From the NCBI RefSeq assembly GCF_003336675.1, contig NZ_QPII01000002.1:248001-312000 (forward strand): 64,000 nucleotides of DNA. Reading direction: 5' to 3'. Under the pieces are notes generated by a model. That model had not been told where the DNA came from. It searched no databases and saw nothing but the letters and a program-made list of their open reading frames with translations. Both the position numbers and the translations under genes were made by a program. The first letter of the stretch is position 1. Each line of letters begins with the position of its first letter. The stretch is from Billgrantia montanilacus. GTDB taxonomy: Bacteria; Pseudomonadota; Gammaproteobacteria; Pseudomonadales; Halomonadaceae. Below, one piece after another: positions 1-8,725 of this stretch.

Positions 1-1499
1 CTCATCCGCTTGGTCAGGCGTGATTGTGCGCTGGAAAGCGGGATAGTGGCATAGACGGGAATCCCCGCTGCCTCGATCTGGTCGGGTGAGGTCACGCCTC
101 GGCGCAATAACTCACGCATCAGCACCAGGCCAACGCTGAGCACCAGGCCAACCAACGTAGCCAGAAGAATCATACGGATGCGATTGGGAGCCACCAGGCC
201 GCTGATCACCGCGGTGTCGATGATGCGCACATTGCCGATGGTGCCAGCACGTGCCACTTCCAGCTCCTGAATAGTGTTGAGTACGTTGACGTAGATCGCC
301 TGGGTGACATCCACATCGCGCCGCAGACGAATAACCTCCTGCTGGGCGGCGGGCAACTCTTTTACACGGTCGTTCAGCTCGGTCCGGTCCTGCTGGATCT
401 GGCGGCGCTGTCGCAGCAGGGCCTGATAGGAGGGGTGGCTGGGCGTGTATCGCTGGGCGAGCTCGGCTTCCTGGAACTCAAGTTCGTTCAGACGGGTTTC
501 GAGCTCGATGTAGCGCTCAATGGCAGCCTGCGACTCACTATCGAGGTCGACACTATCCAGACCCGCCCGATACTCGTTCAGGTGCCGTTCGGCATCGGCC
601 AGCTGGCTGCGCAACTCCGGCGCCTGTTCTTCCAGGAATTCCAGGCTCTGCTGGGCCTGAGCAGACTGCCGCTCAACGTTCTGAGTCAGGAATGTTTCCG
701 CCACGGCACCCAGCGTACGGGTGAGTTCAGCCGGGTCGTCACCGGTCATGATCAGGCGCAACATGCCGGCACCATCCCTGCTCGATGAAGTTTCCCGAAT
801 CTGCAACCGCGCTCCGATGCTGCCGATTGCCGAGGTTCGATGCTGCTTCATGAGTCGGAAGCGGGCACCGGGTGCGGCATTGAAGCTGGCAATATGCAGC
901 GTCAAATCACCCTCAAGGTAGCGCTCTGCCTGGCCAACCTGCCCACTGCCAATGGGCATGCCATCCAGCAGTACCTGATAACCCTCGGGCAGTCGCTCAA
1001 CCAAGAGCCGCTGACCGCGACGGCTGTCGGCCAGTTCGAAACGCGCCACATCGAGAGATTCATCTCCCCAGACATGCGGCTGGCGATCCATGAATTCGGG
1101 GCGAGGAATGCCGTGACGCATCACGTAATTGCCGATGAAGGGCAGCTCCACCGGGCGAATGATCACGTCTCGCTCCAGGCGGTCCACTACCTGACCTAAC
1201 ACCATTCGAGACTGCAGAATTTCCACTTCTGCCGGCGTGCTGACGACATCCTCACCAAGGATGCTACCGACGGTACCAAAGGGGCTAACGCTGGAGCGGC
1301 GTTCCACCTGTACCAAGGCATCCGCCTGATAGATCGGCGTGGCCAGTTGCCCCTGCACGTAGCCGACCCCGGCAAAGAGCAGAGTGATGATAAGAATCTG
1401 CCACTTGTGATCCAGCAGCACACCCAGCAACCGCCCCAGATCGATGGTGGCTTCCTGCGTGTCCTGCTGTTGTGGCGATTGTTGTGGTGTCTCGTTCAT
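1..1499 (-). CDS. wzc: Polysaccharide biosynthesis tyrosine autokinase, N-terminal part (Wzc-like), cut by window edge
   Basis: Partial gene whose 3' end lies beyond the left edge. The visible 499 residues form the periplasmic co-polymerase part of a bacterial tyrosine autokinase that controls polysaccharide chain length with Wza and Wzb. After a Gln-rich start there is one membrane segment (about residues 29-47), a Wzz-type domain with an IYQADALVQVE motif, a coiled-coil stretch, a GNVRIIDTA segment typical of the GNVR domain, and a second membrane helix near residue 450. The BY-kinase Walker motifs and Tyr-rich tail are not visible. It follows wzb on the same strand after a 49 bp gap. Start chosen at the ATG at 1499; the reading frame is open to the edge. 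Confidence 0.9.
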   Translation of the reverse strand, partial: MNETPQQSPQQQDTQEATIDLGRLLGVLLDHKWQILIITLLFAGVGYVQGQLATPIYQADALVQVERRSSVSPFGTVGSILGEDVVSTPAEVEILQSRMVLGQVVDRLERDVIIRPVELPFIGNYVMRHGIPRPEFMDRQPHVWGDESLDVARFELADSRRGQRLLVERLPEGYQVLLDGMPIGSGQVGQAERYLEGDLTLHIASFNAAPGARFRLMKQHRTSAIGSIGARLQIRETSSSRDGAGMLRLIMTGDDPAELTRTLGAVAETFLTQNVERQSAQAQQSLEFLEEQAPELRSQLADAERHLNEYRAGLDSVDLDSESQAAIERYIELETRLNELEFQEAELAQRYTPSHPSYQALLRQRRQIQQDRTELNDRVKELPAAQQEVIRLRRDVDVTQAIYVNVLNTIQELEVARAGTIGNVRIIDTAVISGLVAPNRIRMILLATLVGLVLSVGLVLMRELLRRGVTSPDQIEAAGIPVYATIPLSSAQSRLTKRM

Positions 1500-1548
1500 T
1501 AACTCTTCCGCGAATAAGGAGGGGAAGAATGGGGACATGGCACGGGCA

Positions 1549-1986
1549 TCAGAGGCGTTCTGCCCAGAGGCGAGTTGCCTCATCCAGCAGCCGGTGCACA
1601 TGTTCGAAGACTTCCGGGCTCTTACGGTAGGGGTCGGGGATGTCGATCCCCTCCTGCTGTGCCAGCCACTTGCCCATCAGCAAAATCTTTCCACGCACCT
1701 CCGGCCAACGCTTGGCTACTGCTTGGCGCTGGCCGTCCGTCATTACCAGCACCAAATCGGCCTCGGCTAGCAAGTCAGCGTCCAACTGGCGCGCCAGATG
1801 CGACGATACGTCGAGCCTATTGGCCTCGGCCAGTCGTCGGGCCTGCGCATCCACCGGCTGGCCGATCAAGGCGCCCAGGCCAGCCGACGTTACCGTCAGA
1901 TGTGGCAGCCGCTGTTGCAACATAACCTCCGCTACCGGGCTGCGGCAGATGTTGCCGGTACACACGACCAATATGCGCTGGAACAT
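1549..1986 (-). CDS. wzb: Low-molecular-weight protein-tyrosine phosphatase (Wzb/Etp)
   Basis: Cytoplasmic LMW phosphatase of 145 residues that dephosphorylates the Wzc tyrosine kinase during capsule or exopolysaccharide export. The N-terminal P-loop CTGNICRS (residues 9-16) holds the nucleophilic Cys and the Arg of the C-X5-R signature. The general-acid Asp lies in the DPYRKS motif near residue 118. Length is normal for Wzb. The gene sits between wza (2 bp gap) and wzc, the standard wza-wzb-wzc order. The function assignment is firm; the partner kinase is inferred from position. Confidence 0.96.
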   Translation of the reverse strand: MFQRILVVCTGNICRSPVAEVMLQQRLPHLTVTSAGLGALIGQPVDAQARRLAEANRLDVSSHLARQLDADLLAEADLVLVMTDGQRQAVAKRWPEVRGKILLMGKWLAQQEGIDIPDPYRKSPEVFEHVHRLLDEATRLWAERL

Positions 1987-1988
1987 GC

Positions 1989-3107
1989 CTAGAGCAGATC
2001 TTCGAAGCTGTCGCGGCCACCCCGGATATCACCCGGCAACCCCAGGGACGGCAGGATTAGAGTGATCACCCGGTTCCAGCGAGCCAGCGGGGCGGTTGTC
2101 ACATACACGACATCGTTGGCTCTAAGTGGAAACCTGCTGGCCATCATGTAGGCAGTTGCGTCGCTCACGTCCAGTTGATAGACCGTGGCCAATTTGTCGC
2201 TTTCCATCGGCTGAGAGCGCATCACGAAGATCCCGGTGGCATCGCCGCGCTCTTCGTTGATTCCACCCGCGCGTGACAGGGCATCGGTCAGCGAGAGCCG
2301 CTCACGGTTCATGGATAGATTGCCGGTCACGAGGACTTGACCAAGCATGGCAATTCCCTTGTTGTCAGCGCTGGCAAGGTGCAGCTGATCGCCATCGCGG
2401 AGCAGGCGATTCTGGCTCTGGTCCCCCTCGCTAAGCAGGGAAAACAGCGAGAGCCGCTCTTCCTGCCCCTCGCGAATCAGAGTGAGGTCATGCCAGTAGG
2501 CATCGTCGGAAGGGCCACCCACGGCGCTGATGGCATCCACGATGGTCAAGGGCACGTTGGTGATGGGCAGCGCCCCTGGCTCATCTACGGCACCGGTCAC
2601 GTATGCCTTCTGTGAGTTGTATTGGGCCACGAACACATCCACCTGGGGATCCGTCAGATACGCAGACAGACCGCGTGTGAGTTGGACGCGAATCTCATCG
2701 GTCGACTTGCCGGCAACGTTGATGCGCCCCAGGAAGGGGTAGAAGATGGTGCCGTCCGGCCGGATAATGTTGCCCGCTTCCGCAGCGCTTCGCTCTGCCC
2801 CTGCGGGAATCGTAAGCTCAGGGTGGTCGTAGACAATGATGCTCAGGATATCGCCAGGCCCTACCTGGTAGTCATATTCGGCAATCTGGCGGCGCAATAC
2901 CTCCGACCGTGCCTGCGCGGTCGGCCGCTCTCGCTCGATACGCTGTAGCAGCGCCGGAGTGATCGGCTCGATATCCACCATCGAGGCAAGGTCGACACTT
3001 TCGACTTCGGGATAGTCCATATGCCCACCGGGGGCGAAGGCACAGCCTGCCAGCCCAAGCATAGCCAAGCTTGCCAGTGTCGCCCGAAGCGATCGGGGTA
3101 TTGCCAT
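1989..3107 (-). CDS. wza: Outer-membrane polysaccharide export lipoprotein Wza
   Basis: Outer-membrane channel lipoprotein that lets the polysaccharide leave the cell. The ATG at 3107 is preferred over the in-frame ATG at 3122 because a GAGGG ribosome site lies 8 bases upstream of it and it gives a clean lipoprotein signal with lipobox LAGC. The mature part has the Poly_export domain (YQVGPGDILSI) followed by SLBB-type repeats (VTGAVDEPGALPI; GQVLVTGNL) and ends in a C-terminal segment matching the Wza helix (TAPLARWNRVITLILPSL). At 372 residues it has the usual family length. It is the first gene after the ops element at 3168-3179 and heads wza-wzb-wzc. Confidence 0.95.
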   Translation of the reverse strand: MAIPRSLRATLASLAMLGLAGCAFAPGGHMDYPEVESVDLASMVDIEPITPALLQRIERERPTAQARSEVLRRQIAEYDYQVGPGDILSIIVYDHPELTIPAGAERSAAEAGNIIRPDGTIFYPFLGRINVAGKSTDEIRVQLTRGLSAYLTDPQVDVFVAQYNSQKAYVTGAVDEPGALPITNVPLTIVDAISAVGGPSDDAYWHDLTLIREGQEERLSLFSLLSEGDQSQNRLLRDGDQLHLASADNKGIAMLGQVLVTGNLSMNRERLSLTDALSRAGGINEERGDATGIFVMRSQPMESDKLATVYQLDVSDATAYMMASRFPLRANDVVYVTTAPLARWNRVITLILPSLGLPGDIRGGRDSFEDLL

Positions 3108-3167
3108 GAATGTGTCCCTCATTATTAGTATCTCTCAGGGCTTGGATTGGCCATGTGGTCATTTACC

Positions 3168-3179
3168 CACGCTACCGCC
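3168..3179 (-). promoter_or_regulatory. ops element (RfaH recruitment site) in the wza leader
   Basis: Read on the minus strand this is GGCGGTAGCGTG, identical to the core ops sequence of JUMPstart regions in enterobacterial polysaccharide operons. It lies about 60 nt upstream of the wza start, in the 171 bp between the dehydratase stop and wza. In E. coli, RNA polymerase pauses at ops and recruits RfaH, which suppresses Rho termination in long surface-polysaccharide operons. The match is seen directly; the regulatory role is inferred. No rfaH gene is in this window. Confidence 0.8.
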
Positions 3180-3278
3180 CCGAAGTGACGGCGCGTCCTC
3201 GAAGCCTTTCACCAATTCGTATAATCCGAACAACTACTTGCTACTCCTATTGGCTTGCCACTTAATCAAAATCAGTCA

Positions 3279-5384
3279 CTATTGGTCGGGCTTCCTGTAC
3301 ATCATTGCAACATTGGTCTCGGGACTACCTTGGGAATGAAAAGCCACCTTGGTACCACCAGGATTAAACTTTGCCAGGCTTGACGCTTTTTCCTTAATGG
3401 GTAGCTCAGCATCCAGCCATTCTGCCGATGCATCTTCAGGTGTCCGCGCATGATCCGTTTTCTGAAGCCAACGAATATCGACGAGTTCACTTTGCGAGGC
3501 GTAACCGATCATCGCCGACAAAAGAATATTTCGGACTTGATTCATGTCCTGCTCGCAGCAAGCTTTATTGATCGCGCGCAATAACTGCTGTAGCTCATCC
3601 CATCCCAGCATTTTTTCTACGGCCGTCATGATCCTCGGATGCGACGTGGCTTTTGCAGAATCGGCTATCAGAAGCTCTTCGTACAGCTTTTCACCAGGGC
3701 GCATGCCGGTGAAACAAATAGCAATATCCCCTTTCGAGCCACTAGAATGATTTGACGCATCGACTGCTTCTTCGATTTCAGGAAAGTAGGGCTGTAACCC
3801 CGTCAACCGCACCATGCGAAAGGCAAGGTCACTTATCTTCACTGGATCGCCCATATCCAGTACGAAGACATCCCCTCCACGTGCCATGGCTCCCGCCTGT
3901 ATGACCAGTTGAGCCGCTTCTGGAATCGTCATGAAGTATCGAGTGATATCGGGATGGGTCACGGTAATGGGCCCTCCCATTTCGATCTGCTTCCTGAAAA
4001 GGGGGACAACGGAGCCCGAGGACCCCAGCACATTGCCGAATCGAACCATGGAGAAACAGGTTACGGACTGCTCCTTGGCGAGAGCCTGACATATCATTTC
4101 GGCCAGCCGCTTACTCGCCCCCATCACATTCGTGGGTCTGACTGCCTTATCGGTAGAAATCAAGACTACATTGCATACCTGAGCCGCTATGGCAGCCTTG
4201 GCCATGGCTAGCGTTCCGAACACATTGTTGCAAATGCCTTCGGCCATGTTCTGCTCGACCAACGGCACATGCTTATAAGCTGCAGCGTGATAGATCGTAT
4301 TGACATTAAATCCCAGCAGTAGGGCCTCGAGTCGCTCACCGTCCTGAACCGATGCCAGGATGGGCAGACATGGAATACTCGACCCAGCCCTCTCCTGCAT
4401 TTGCTGGAGATCCTGTTCGATCTGGTAGAGCGCGTATTCAGCGGCATCGACAAGTAGCAGTTGTCGGGGGCTCTGACATAAGATCTGTCGGCAAAGCTCA
4501 CTACCGATGGAACCACCAGCACCCGTCACCATCACAACCTTGCCAGTGATGTCGGCCCCCATCAGTGTTGGGTCGGGGGGAATAGGATCCCGCCCCAACA
4601 GGTCTTCAATCGCAACGTCCAGCAATTCGTTGAATCTTGCCTTCCCCGAGATGATGTCGGCCATGTCAGGAATGGTCTGCACGGGTATGTTCAATGTCTC
4701 GATGGACTGAAGGATTTCCTGCCGCCTGGCTCGAGTCGCTTCAGGTATAGCCAAGAGGAGCTTCTGCACAGCGTAGGTCTTGATCAACCAACCACTCTCT
4801 TCTGGTGGGTATACCTTGAGCCCTTGCACATGGCTGCCCTGCAGCCTGGGCGCATAATCCACGAATGCAACAGGCTGGTAGTCTCGCCCATGACGAAGCG
4901 ACATAGCCAGTTGGCGACCAGAGGCGCCAGCGCCATAGATCAATACTCGTCCCTTGCGTCGCACCTGGTCACTGAGAAAAAGATGGCGAAGGCCGAGCCT
5001 GACCCCGCCGACCGCAATCAGCGCCACCATGGCATAGATGAAAGGGACCGAGCCCGGGATGGGAAGTCCGAATAGAATGATTGTCAGGCCCAGCACTCCG
5101 GACGAGACAACCACACCGATCAGCATCGTCTGGGTGGCCTTCAGTCCAAGGTGGCGGATAATTGTCTGATAGAAGCCCAGTTTGATGAACAATGCGATGC
5201 TGATGGGTACAGCGAGGGACAGGGCGATCCACACGCCAGGCTGAGACAGGAAGTCGAAATTGTCCACACGCAGCCACATGGCCACGAGAAAGCTGACCGT
5301 AATGAGGAAAACGTCCGCCACCACTTGTATCAACCGCTTGCTGGCGCGGGGCAACCCAAAAACTATCGACAAGAATGGAGACAT
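3279..5384 (-). CDS. Membrane-anchored nucleotide-sugar 4,6-dehydratase/epimerase (WbpM/CapD/FlaA1 long type)
   Basis: Inner-membrane enzyme that probably converts UDP-GlcNAc (or a related UDP-sugar) to its 4-keto-6-deoxy form for the polysaccharide made by this cluster. Four hydrophobic helices occupy about residues 10-115 from the chosen start. A first Rossmann segment (GAGASGRQ) follows, then the catalytic SDR domain with GAGGSIGSE for NAD. The catalytic region contains STDKAVRPTN and MGASK, with Met where short SDRs have Tyr, as in WbpM-type dehydratases. The ATG at 5384 has a GGGGGGAT ribosome site just upstream; an in-frame ATG at 5498 would add 38 residues. The C-terminus is somewhat longer than most CapD proteins. 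wza follows. Confidence 0.9.
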   Translation of the reverse strand: MSPFLSIVFGLPRASKRLIQVVADVFLITVSFLVAMWLRVDNFDFLSQPGVWIALSLAVPISIALFIKLGFYQTIIRHLGLKATQTMLIGVVVSSGVLGLTIILFGLPIPGSVPFIYAMVALIAVGGVRLGLRHLFLSDQVRRKGRVLIYGAGASGRQLAMSLRHGRDYQPVAFVDYAPRLQGSHVQGLKVYPPEESGWLIKTYAVQKLLLAIPEATRARRQEILQSIETLNIPVQTIPDMADIISGKARFNELLDVAIEDLLGRDPIPPDPTLMGADITGKVVMVTGAGGSIGSELCRQILCQSPRQLLLVDAAEYALYQIEQDLQQMQERAGSSIPCLPILASVQDGERLEALLLGFNVNTIYHAAAYKHVPLVEQNMAEGICNNVFGTLAMAKAAIAAQVCNVVLISTDKAVRPTNVMGASKRLAEMICQALAKEQSVTCFSMVRFGNVLGSSGSVVPLFRKQIEMGGPITVTHPDITRYFMTIPEAAQLVIQAGAMARGGDVFVLDMGDPVKISDLAFRMVRLTGLQPYFPEIEEAVDASNHSSGSKGDIAICFTGMRPGEKLYEELLIADSAKATSHPRIMTAVEKMLGWDELQQLLRAINKACCEQDMNQVRNILLSAMIGYASQSELVDIRWLQKTDHARTPEDASAEWLDAELPIKEKASSLAKFNPGGTKVAFHSQGSPETNVAMMYRKPDQ

Positions 5385-6143
5385 CGAGGATCCCCCCTGG
5401 TCCCATCGGCATAGATAGATTCGCTTATGTGCAACGACGGCGAGCCACGCCAACGAGTTTTCAATGCCGACGATCGCACGCAAGACCCACTTAAACATTA
5501 CACACAGTTACACCTGGTCGCAAACTTCAACTATAAAGTGACAAAAAAATCAGTCGCGTAGCATTAGAATCTTCAAAAGCTCATAAACCTGGCCGACAAA
5601 TCATACTACCCACTGATATTATTAAAATTTTTCCCGGGAGTTTCGTTTGCCCGCTCTTTTTCTCACGCCAAGCGTTCCATTCCACGTCACTCGCCCTGCC
5701 GGGCTGTCGATCATCGGGCAATACCTCGAGATTGCCAGTGATGAAAGCATCACGAACGCTTTCCCGTCACACTGGCCAACTACAAGGTACCGTAGTTCAG
5801 CCTTGACGTCGGGCGGAGCATTGAGCGCATAACGGTTCTGAAAATCCTGCGGAGTCGACTGCATTATCCGCAAGGATTAGCATGCTGGTCCGCCTACCAG
5901 AGACCACAATCATGTGAGGAGCAAGCGACAGCCATCGGACGCCATATTGGCCGTGTTTGGCAGGTAAAAATCATGAGGAAGCCGGCCTATCAGACCCGAT
6001 AGGTACGGTGGTTTTCGGTGGCATCAGGCTCGCGTATCCATCGATATGCGGTTGAGTGATCAGAAACACTCGTTGTCGGCGACGGGAGAGAGGAGCAGCA
6101 CAGGCATCATGGATTCAAGAGCCTTGCTAGCTATCATCATGAC
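5385..6143. other. Non-coding gap upstream of the dehydratase gene; no recognisable gene
   Basis: About 760 bp separate the polysaccharide genes from sthA. The part next to the dehydratase (about 5510-5640) is A+T-rich, unlike the surroundings, and probably carries its promoter; no convincing -35/-10 pair was identified. Short open frames occur on both strands at about 5620-5870 (up to 83 codons), but they have no recognisable similarity and no clear ribosome sites, so no gene is called. The stretch could contain the remains of a transferred or decayed gene at the cluster border. Confidence 0.4.
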
Positions 6144-6170
6144 GATATCCTTCTTTCCGAAAAGGATATC
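6144..6170 (-). terminator. Perfect 9 bp inverted repeat downstream of sthA
   Basis: GATATCCTT and AAGGATATC flank a 9-base loop. It lies behind a first hairpin after sthA. It lacks a clear U-run and may be a back-up transcription terminator or a protein-binding palindrome. Confidence 0.35.
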
Positions 6171-6184
6171 AAGGGAAGGAGAAT

Positions 6185-6210
6185 GAGGAGGAGAGGCTTG
6201 GCTCCTCCTC
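6185..6210 (-). terminator. Probable terminator of sthA / nqr operon
   Basis: GAGGAGGAG and CTCCTCCTC form a perfect 9 bp stem with an 8-base loop, starting 10 bases after the sthA stop codon. The following minus-strand bases are pyrimidine-rich (ATTCTCCTTCCC) rather than a pure U-tract. Confidence 0.55.
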
Positions 6211-6220
6211 CGGACAGTGC

Positions 6221-7612
6221 TCAAAACACCCGGTTGAGTCCATTCTGCGCCGCGACCCGATAGGCCTCGGCCATGGTGGGGTAGTTGAAAGTCGTATTGA
6301 CGAAGTACTTCAGCGTATTGGCTTCGCCCTTCTGCTGCATGATCGCCTGGCCGATGTGAACGATTTCCGAGGCCTGGTCACCGAAGCAATGGATGCCGTA
6401 GATCTCCAGGGTGTCCTGATGGAAGAGGATCTTGAGCATCCCGACGGTATCGCCGGTGATCTGGGCACGGGCAGTATCCTTGAAAAACGCCTGTGCCACT
6501 TCATAGGGCACCCTGGCCTCGGTCAGCTCACGCTCGGTTCGGCCGAAGGAGCTGATCTCGGGAATGGTATAGATCCCGGTCGGTACCTCGTTGACGTAGC
6601 GGTAATCCCGGTCGAGCAGTTCATCGCAGGCGTTGAGGCCCTGATCGTAGGCGGCGCTTGCCAGGCTGGGCCAGCCGATCACGTCGCCGGCGGCATAGAT
6701 GTGTGGGATCGCGGTGCGGTAATGGTCGTCCACCTGCAGCTGTCCGCGACCATTGGCCTCCAGGCCGATATTCTCGAGCCCAAGCTCATCGGTGTTACCG
6801 GTACGACCGTTGGCCCAGAGAAAGGCGTCGGCGCGCAGGCGCTTGCCCGACTTGAGGTGCACCTCGACACCCGACTCGTCACCCTCCACACGCTCGTACT
6901 CTTCGTTGTGACGGATCAGGACGCCATGCTTGCGCAAATGGTAGGAGAGTGCGTCGGAGATCTCGTCATCGAGAAAGGAAAGCAGGCTGTCACGGTTATT
7001 GATCAGGTCCACCTTGACGCCCAGGCCGGAGAAGATCGACGCATATTCACAGCCGATGACACCGGCACCGAAGATGATCAGCGTACGCGGTGTATGCGAC
7101 AGGCTTAGAATGGTGTCGGATTCGTAGATGCGGGGATGGCGGAAATTGATATCCGCCGGCCGGTAAGGGCGTGAGCCGGTGGCGACGATGATCTTCTGGG
7201 CGACCAGCTCTTCCAGTGCTTCCTGACGATCACGGATCAGAAGCGTGTGCTCATCCTTGAAGCGTGCCACACCGCTGAACAGGTCGATTCGGTTCCGGGC
7301 ATAGAAGCGGGTCCGCATCTCTACCTGCTGATCGATGGTGATGCGCGAGCGCTCCATTACGCGGGGGAAGGAGAACCAGCGGGGCTCACCGATATCGCGG
7401 AACATGCGATTGGTATTGAAGGCCATGATCTGCTTCACCTGGTGGCGCAGCGCCTTGGAGGGAATCGTACCCCAGTGGGTGCAGTTGCCGCCCACCACCG
7501 GCTGCTTCTCCACTATCGCAACCCGCCTGCCGTGCTTGGCGGCATTGATGGCCGCGCTCTCACCGGCAGGACCGGTTCCGATCACCACCACGTCATAGTT
7601 ATGAACTGCCAT
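6221..7612 (-). CDS. sthA: Soluble pyridine nucleotide transhydrogenase
   Basis: Cytosolic FAD enzyme that exchanges electrons between NADPH and NAD+, usually draining excess NADPH. The protein has 463 residues. The N-terminal FAD site is IGTGPAGES (residues 11-19). The active-site loop [14 protein letters not shown] has Cys44 but Thr at the second redox position, the hallmark separating SthA from lipoamide dehydrogenase and glutathione reductase. A second Rossmann motif, [12 protein letters not shown], binds NAD(P). The C-terminal dimerisation domain is complete. The gene is the last of a same-strand series nqrABCDEF-apbE-nqrM, 47 bp after nqrM, so redox balancing is probably co-expressed with the sodium pump. 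Confidence 0.97.
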   Translation of the reverse strand: MAVHNYDVVVIGTGPAGESAAINAAKHGRRVAIVEKQPVVGGNCTHWGTIPSKALRHQVKQIMAFNTNRMFRDIGEPRWFSFPRVMERSRITIDQQVEMRTRFYARNRIDLFSGVARFKDEHTLLIRDRQEALEELVAQKIIVATGSRPYRPADINFRHPRIYESDTILSLSHTPRTLIIFGAGVIGCEYASIFSGLGVKVDLINNRDSLLSFLDDEISDALSYHLRKHGVLIRHNEEYERVEGDESGVEVHLKSGKRLRADAFLWANGRTGNTDELGLENIGLEANGRGQLQVDDHYRTAIPHIYAAGDVIGWPSLASAAYDQGLNACDELLDRDYRYVNEVPTGIYTIPEISSFGRTERELTEARVPYEVAQAFFKDTARAQITGDTVGMLKILFHQDTLEIYGIHCFGDQASEIVHIGQAIMQQKGEANTLKYFVNTTFNYPTMAEAYRVAAQNGLNRVF

Positions 7613-7659
7613 GGGCTCTCGCGTCTCCTGTTCCCTTGCTCGTTGGTTGAGGATGGCAA

Positions 7660-7917
7660 TCAGCGCCGGGTTGCGTCGTACCCCAGGTCGGTGCCACGGT
7701 TCTCGTCGCTACGACGCCGCTGGCTCGTATTCCCCTTGCGGTTCTCTTCCTCACAAACCTCATCCTTGCCGCCGCAGATATCACACCCCTCCTTGAGTCC
7801 TAGATTGTTGAGGCCCCCGCAGGAACCGGCGATGGGCTTGCGTCCCATGATCACACCGACTGCCATGGCGGCCATGACGAGCAGCATGAAGCCTAGAACG
7901 AGGAAAAAGATGTTCAT
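7660..7917 (-). CDS. nqrM: Na+-NQR maturation protein NqrM (DUF539 family)
   Basis: Small membrane protein of 85 residues needed to mature the Na+-translocating NADH:quinone reductase, thought to deliver iron to the Cys-ligated centre between NqrD and NqrE. One N-terminal membrane helix (about residues 3-22) is followed by a Cys-rich segment, GSCGG ... EGCDICGG ... VCEEE, holding the four conserved cysteines. The start at 7917 has a GAGGAG site; a longer in-frame reading to 8016 overlaps the upstream gene and lacks family similarity. The polar C-terminal tail is rich in Arg and Asp. Immediately downstream of the ApbE-like gene. Confidence 0.93.
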   Translation of the reverse strand: MNIFFLVLGFMLLVMAAMAVGVIMGRKPIAGSCGGLNNLGLKEGCDICGGKDEVCEEENRKGNTSQRRRSDENRGTDLGYDATRR

Positions 7918-7933
7918 GTCGCGCTCCTCTTCA

Positions 7934-8725
7934 TTAGGTCTCGAACCACGGCTCCATCGCCGTGGTGTAGCGTATTTCGATGCCTTGTGGTGTCTTGACA
8001 ACGATTCGGGCGGCACTATCCACAGCCATGGTCCTGCTTGGCGTCGTACCCTGCTGGTCGGCCGCCATCAGCAACAACGCCTGGCGCGAAGCCTCGCTGG
8101 CGGTGGCCGCCACCACCGTGATACCCAGCGTCCTGGGCAGGACGGGAATCGCCACGGGGTGCGGCCTGACCAGTCGATGCACCAGTGCCGCATCCGTCAA
8201 ATTGATTCGCCGCCTCTTGCCCTGCTCGGGTAGCCCCGCATGCTCGAGGGAGAGCCACCAGCCTCCGCCCGGCGGCAGGCCACGGGTGCGAATCACGCCG
8301 CCGACCTCGACCATCATGTGTTCGACCTCGAGCTCGGTCAGCCATTCCGTGAGGCGGTCGACGGCAAGGGCGTGAATGAGACGCTCCAGCTCGTCGCCAA
8401 ACGAGACCGGGGCCACCGCCCTGGTGTATGGATTGGCGGAAAAGGCGGCGGCCAGCGAACCCAGGAGTGCTTCGCGCTGCGACTGGAGCTGTGCCAGCTC
8501 ACCTTGTATACCGACCGCGATCCGTTCGCGCTCATGTGCATCGAGATCGGCATACAGGGTGATATGGTAACCCGTACCCAGGGCAGTGCCCTGGTAAAGA
8601 TGCTCCTGAAACTGGCTGCGGCAGGCGCTCAGAAGCGCCATGGGCAGCATCAGCAGCAGGAACATGAACAGGGCTGGCCCACCATGGGCCAGCCCTGCAA
8701 ATCGCCGTGAGGCGAGTGAGATCAT
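7934..8725 (-). CDS. apbE: Divergent ApbE-family lipoprotein (FAD:protein FMN transferase relative)
   Basis: By position this is the ApbE that normally attaches FMN covalently to NqrB and NqrC. It overlaps nqrF by ATGA. The N-terminus is a lipoprotein signal ending in LLSAC. Similarity to ApbE is visible in [27 protein letters not shown] and a C-terminal [17 protein letters not shown]. At 263 residues it is far shorter than ApbE (about 330-350). The usual KGYAVD segment reads HALAVD, no SHI-DPRTG-like motif is recognisable, and the metal-site ADA(L)AT-like stretch reads SEASRQ. It is probably an ApbE derivative with reduced or changed activity; a second, normal ApbE elsewhere would then be expected. 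Confidence 0.75.
   Translation of the reverse strand: MISLASRRFAGLAHGGPALFMFLLLMLPMALLSACRSQFQEHLYQGTALGTGYHITLYADLDAHERERIAVGIQGELAQLQSQREALLGSLAAAFSANPYTRAVAPVSFGDELERLIHALAVDRLTEWLTELEVEHMMVEVGGVIRTRGLPPGGGWWLSLEHAGLPEQGKRRRINLTDAALVHRLVRPHPVAIPVLPRTLGITVVAATASEASRQALLLMAADQQGTTPSRTMAVDSAARIVVKTPQGIEIRYTTAMEPWFET

Noticed and set aside
5622..5873. An 83-codon minus-strand frame in the border gap
   Set aside because: No recognisable domain or ribosome site, and a comparable frame exists on the other strand.
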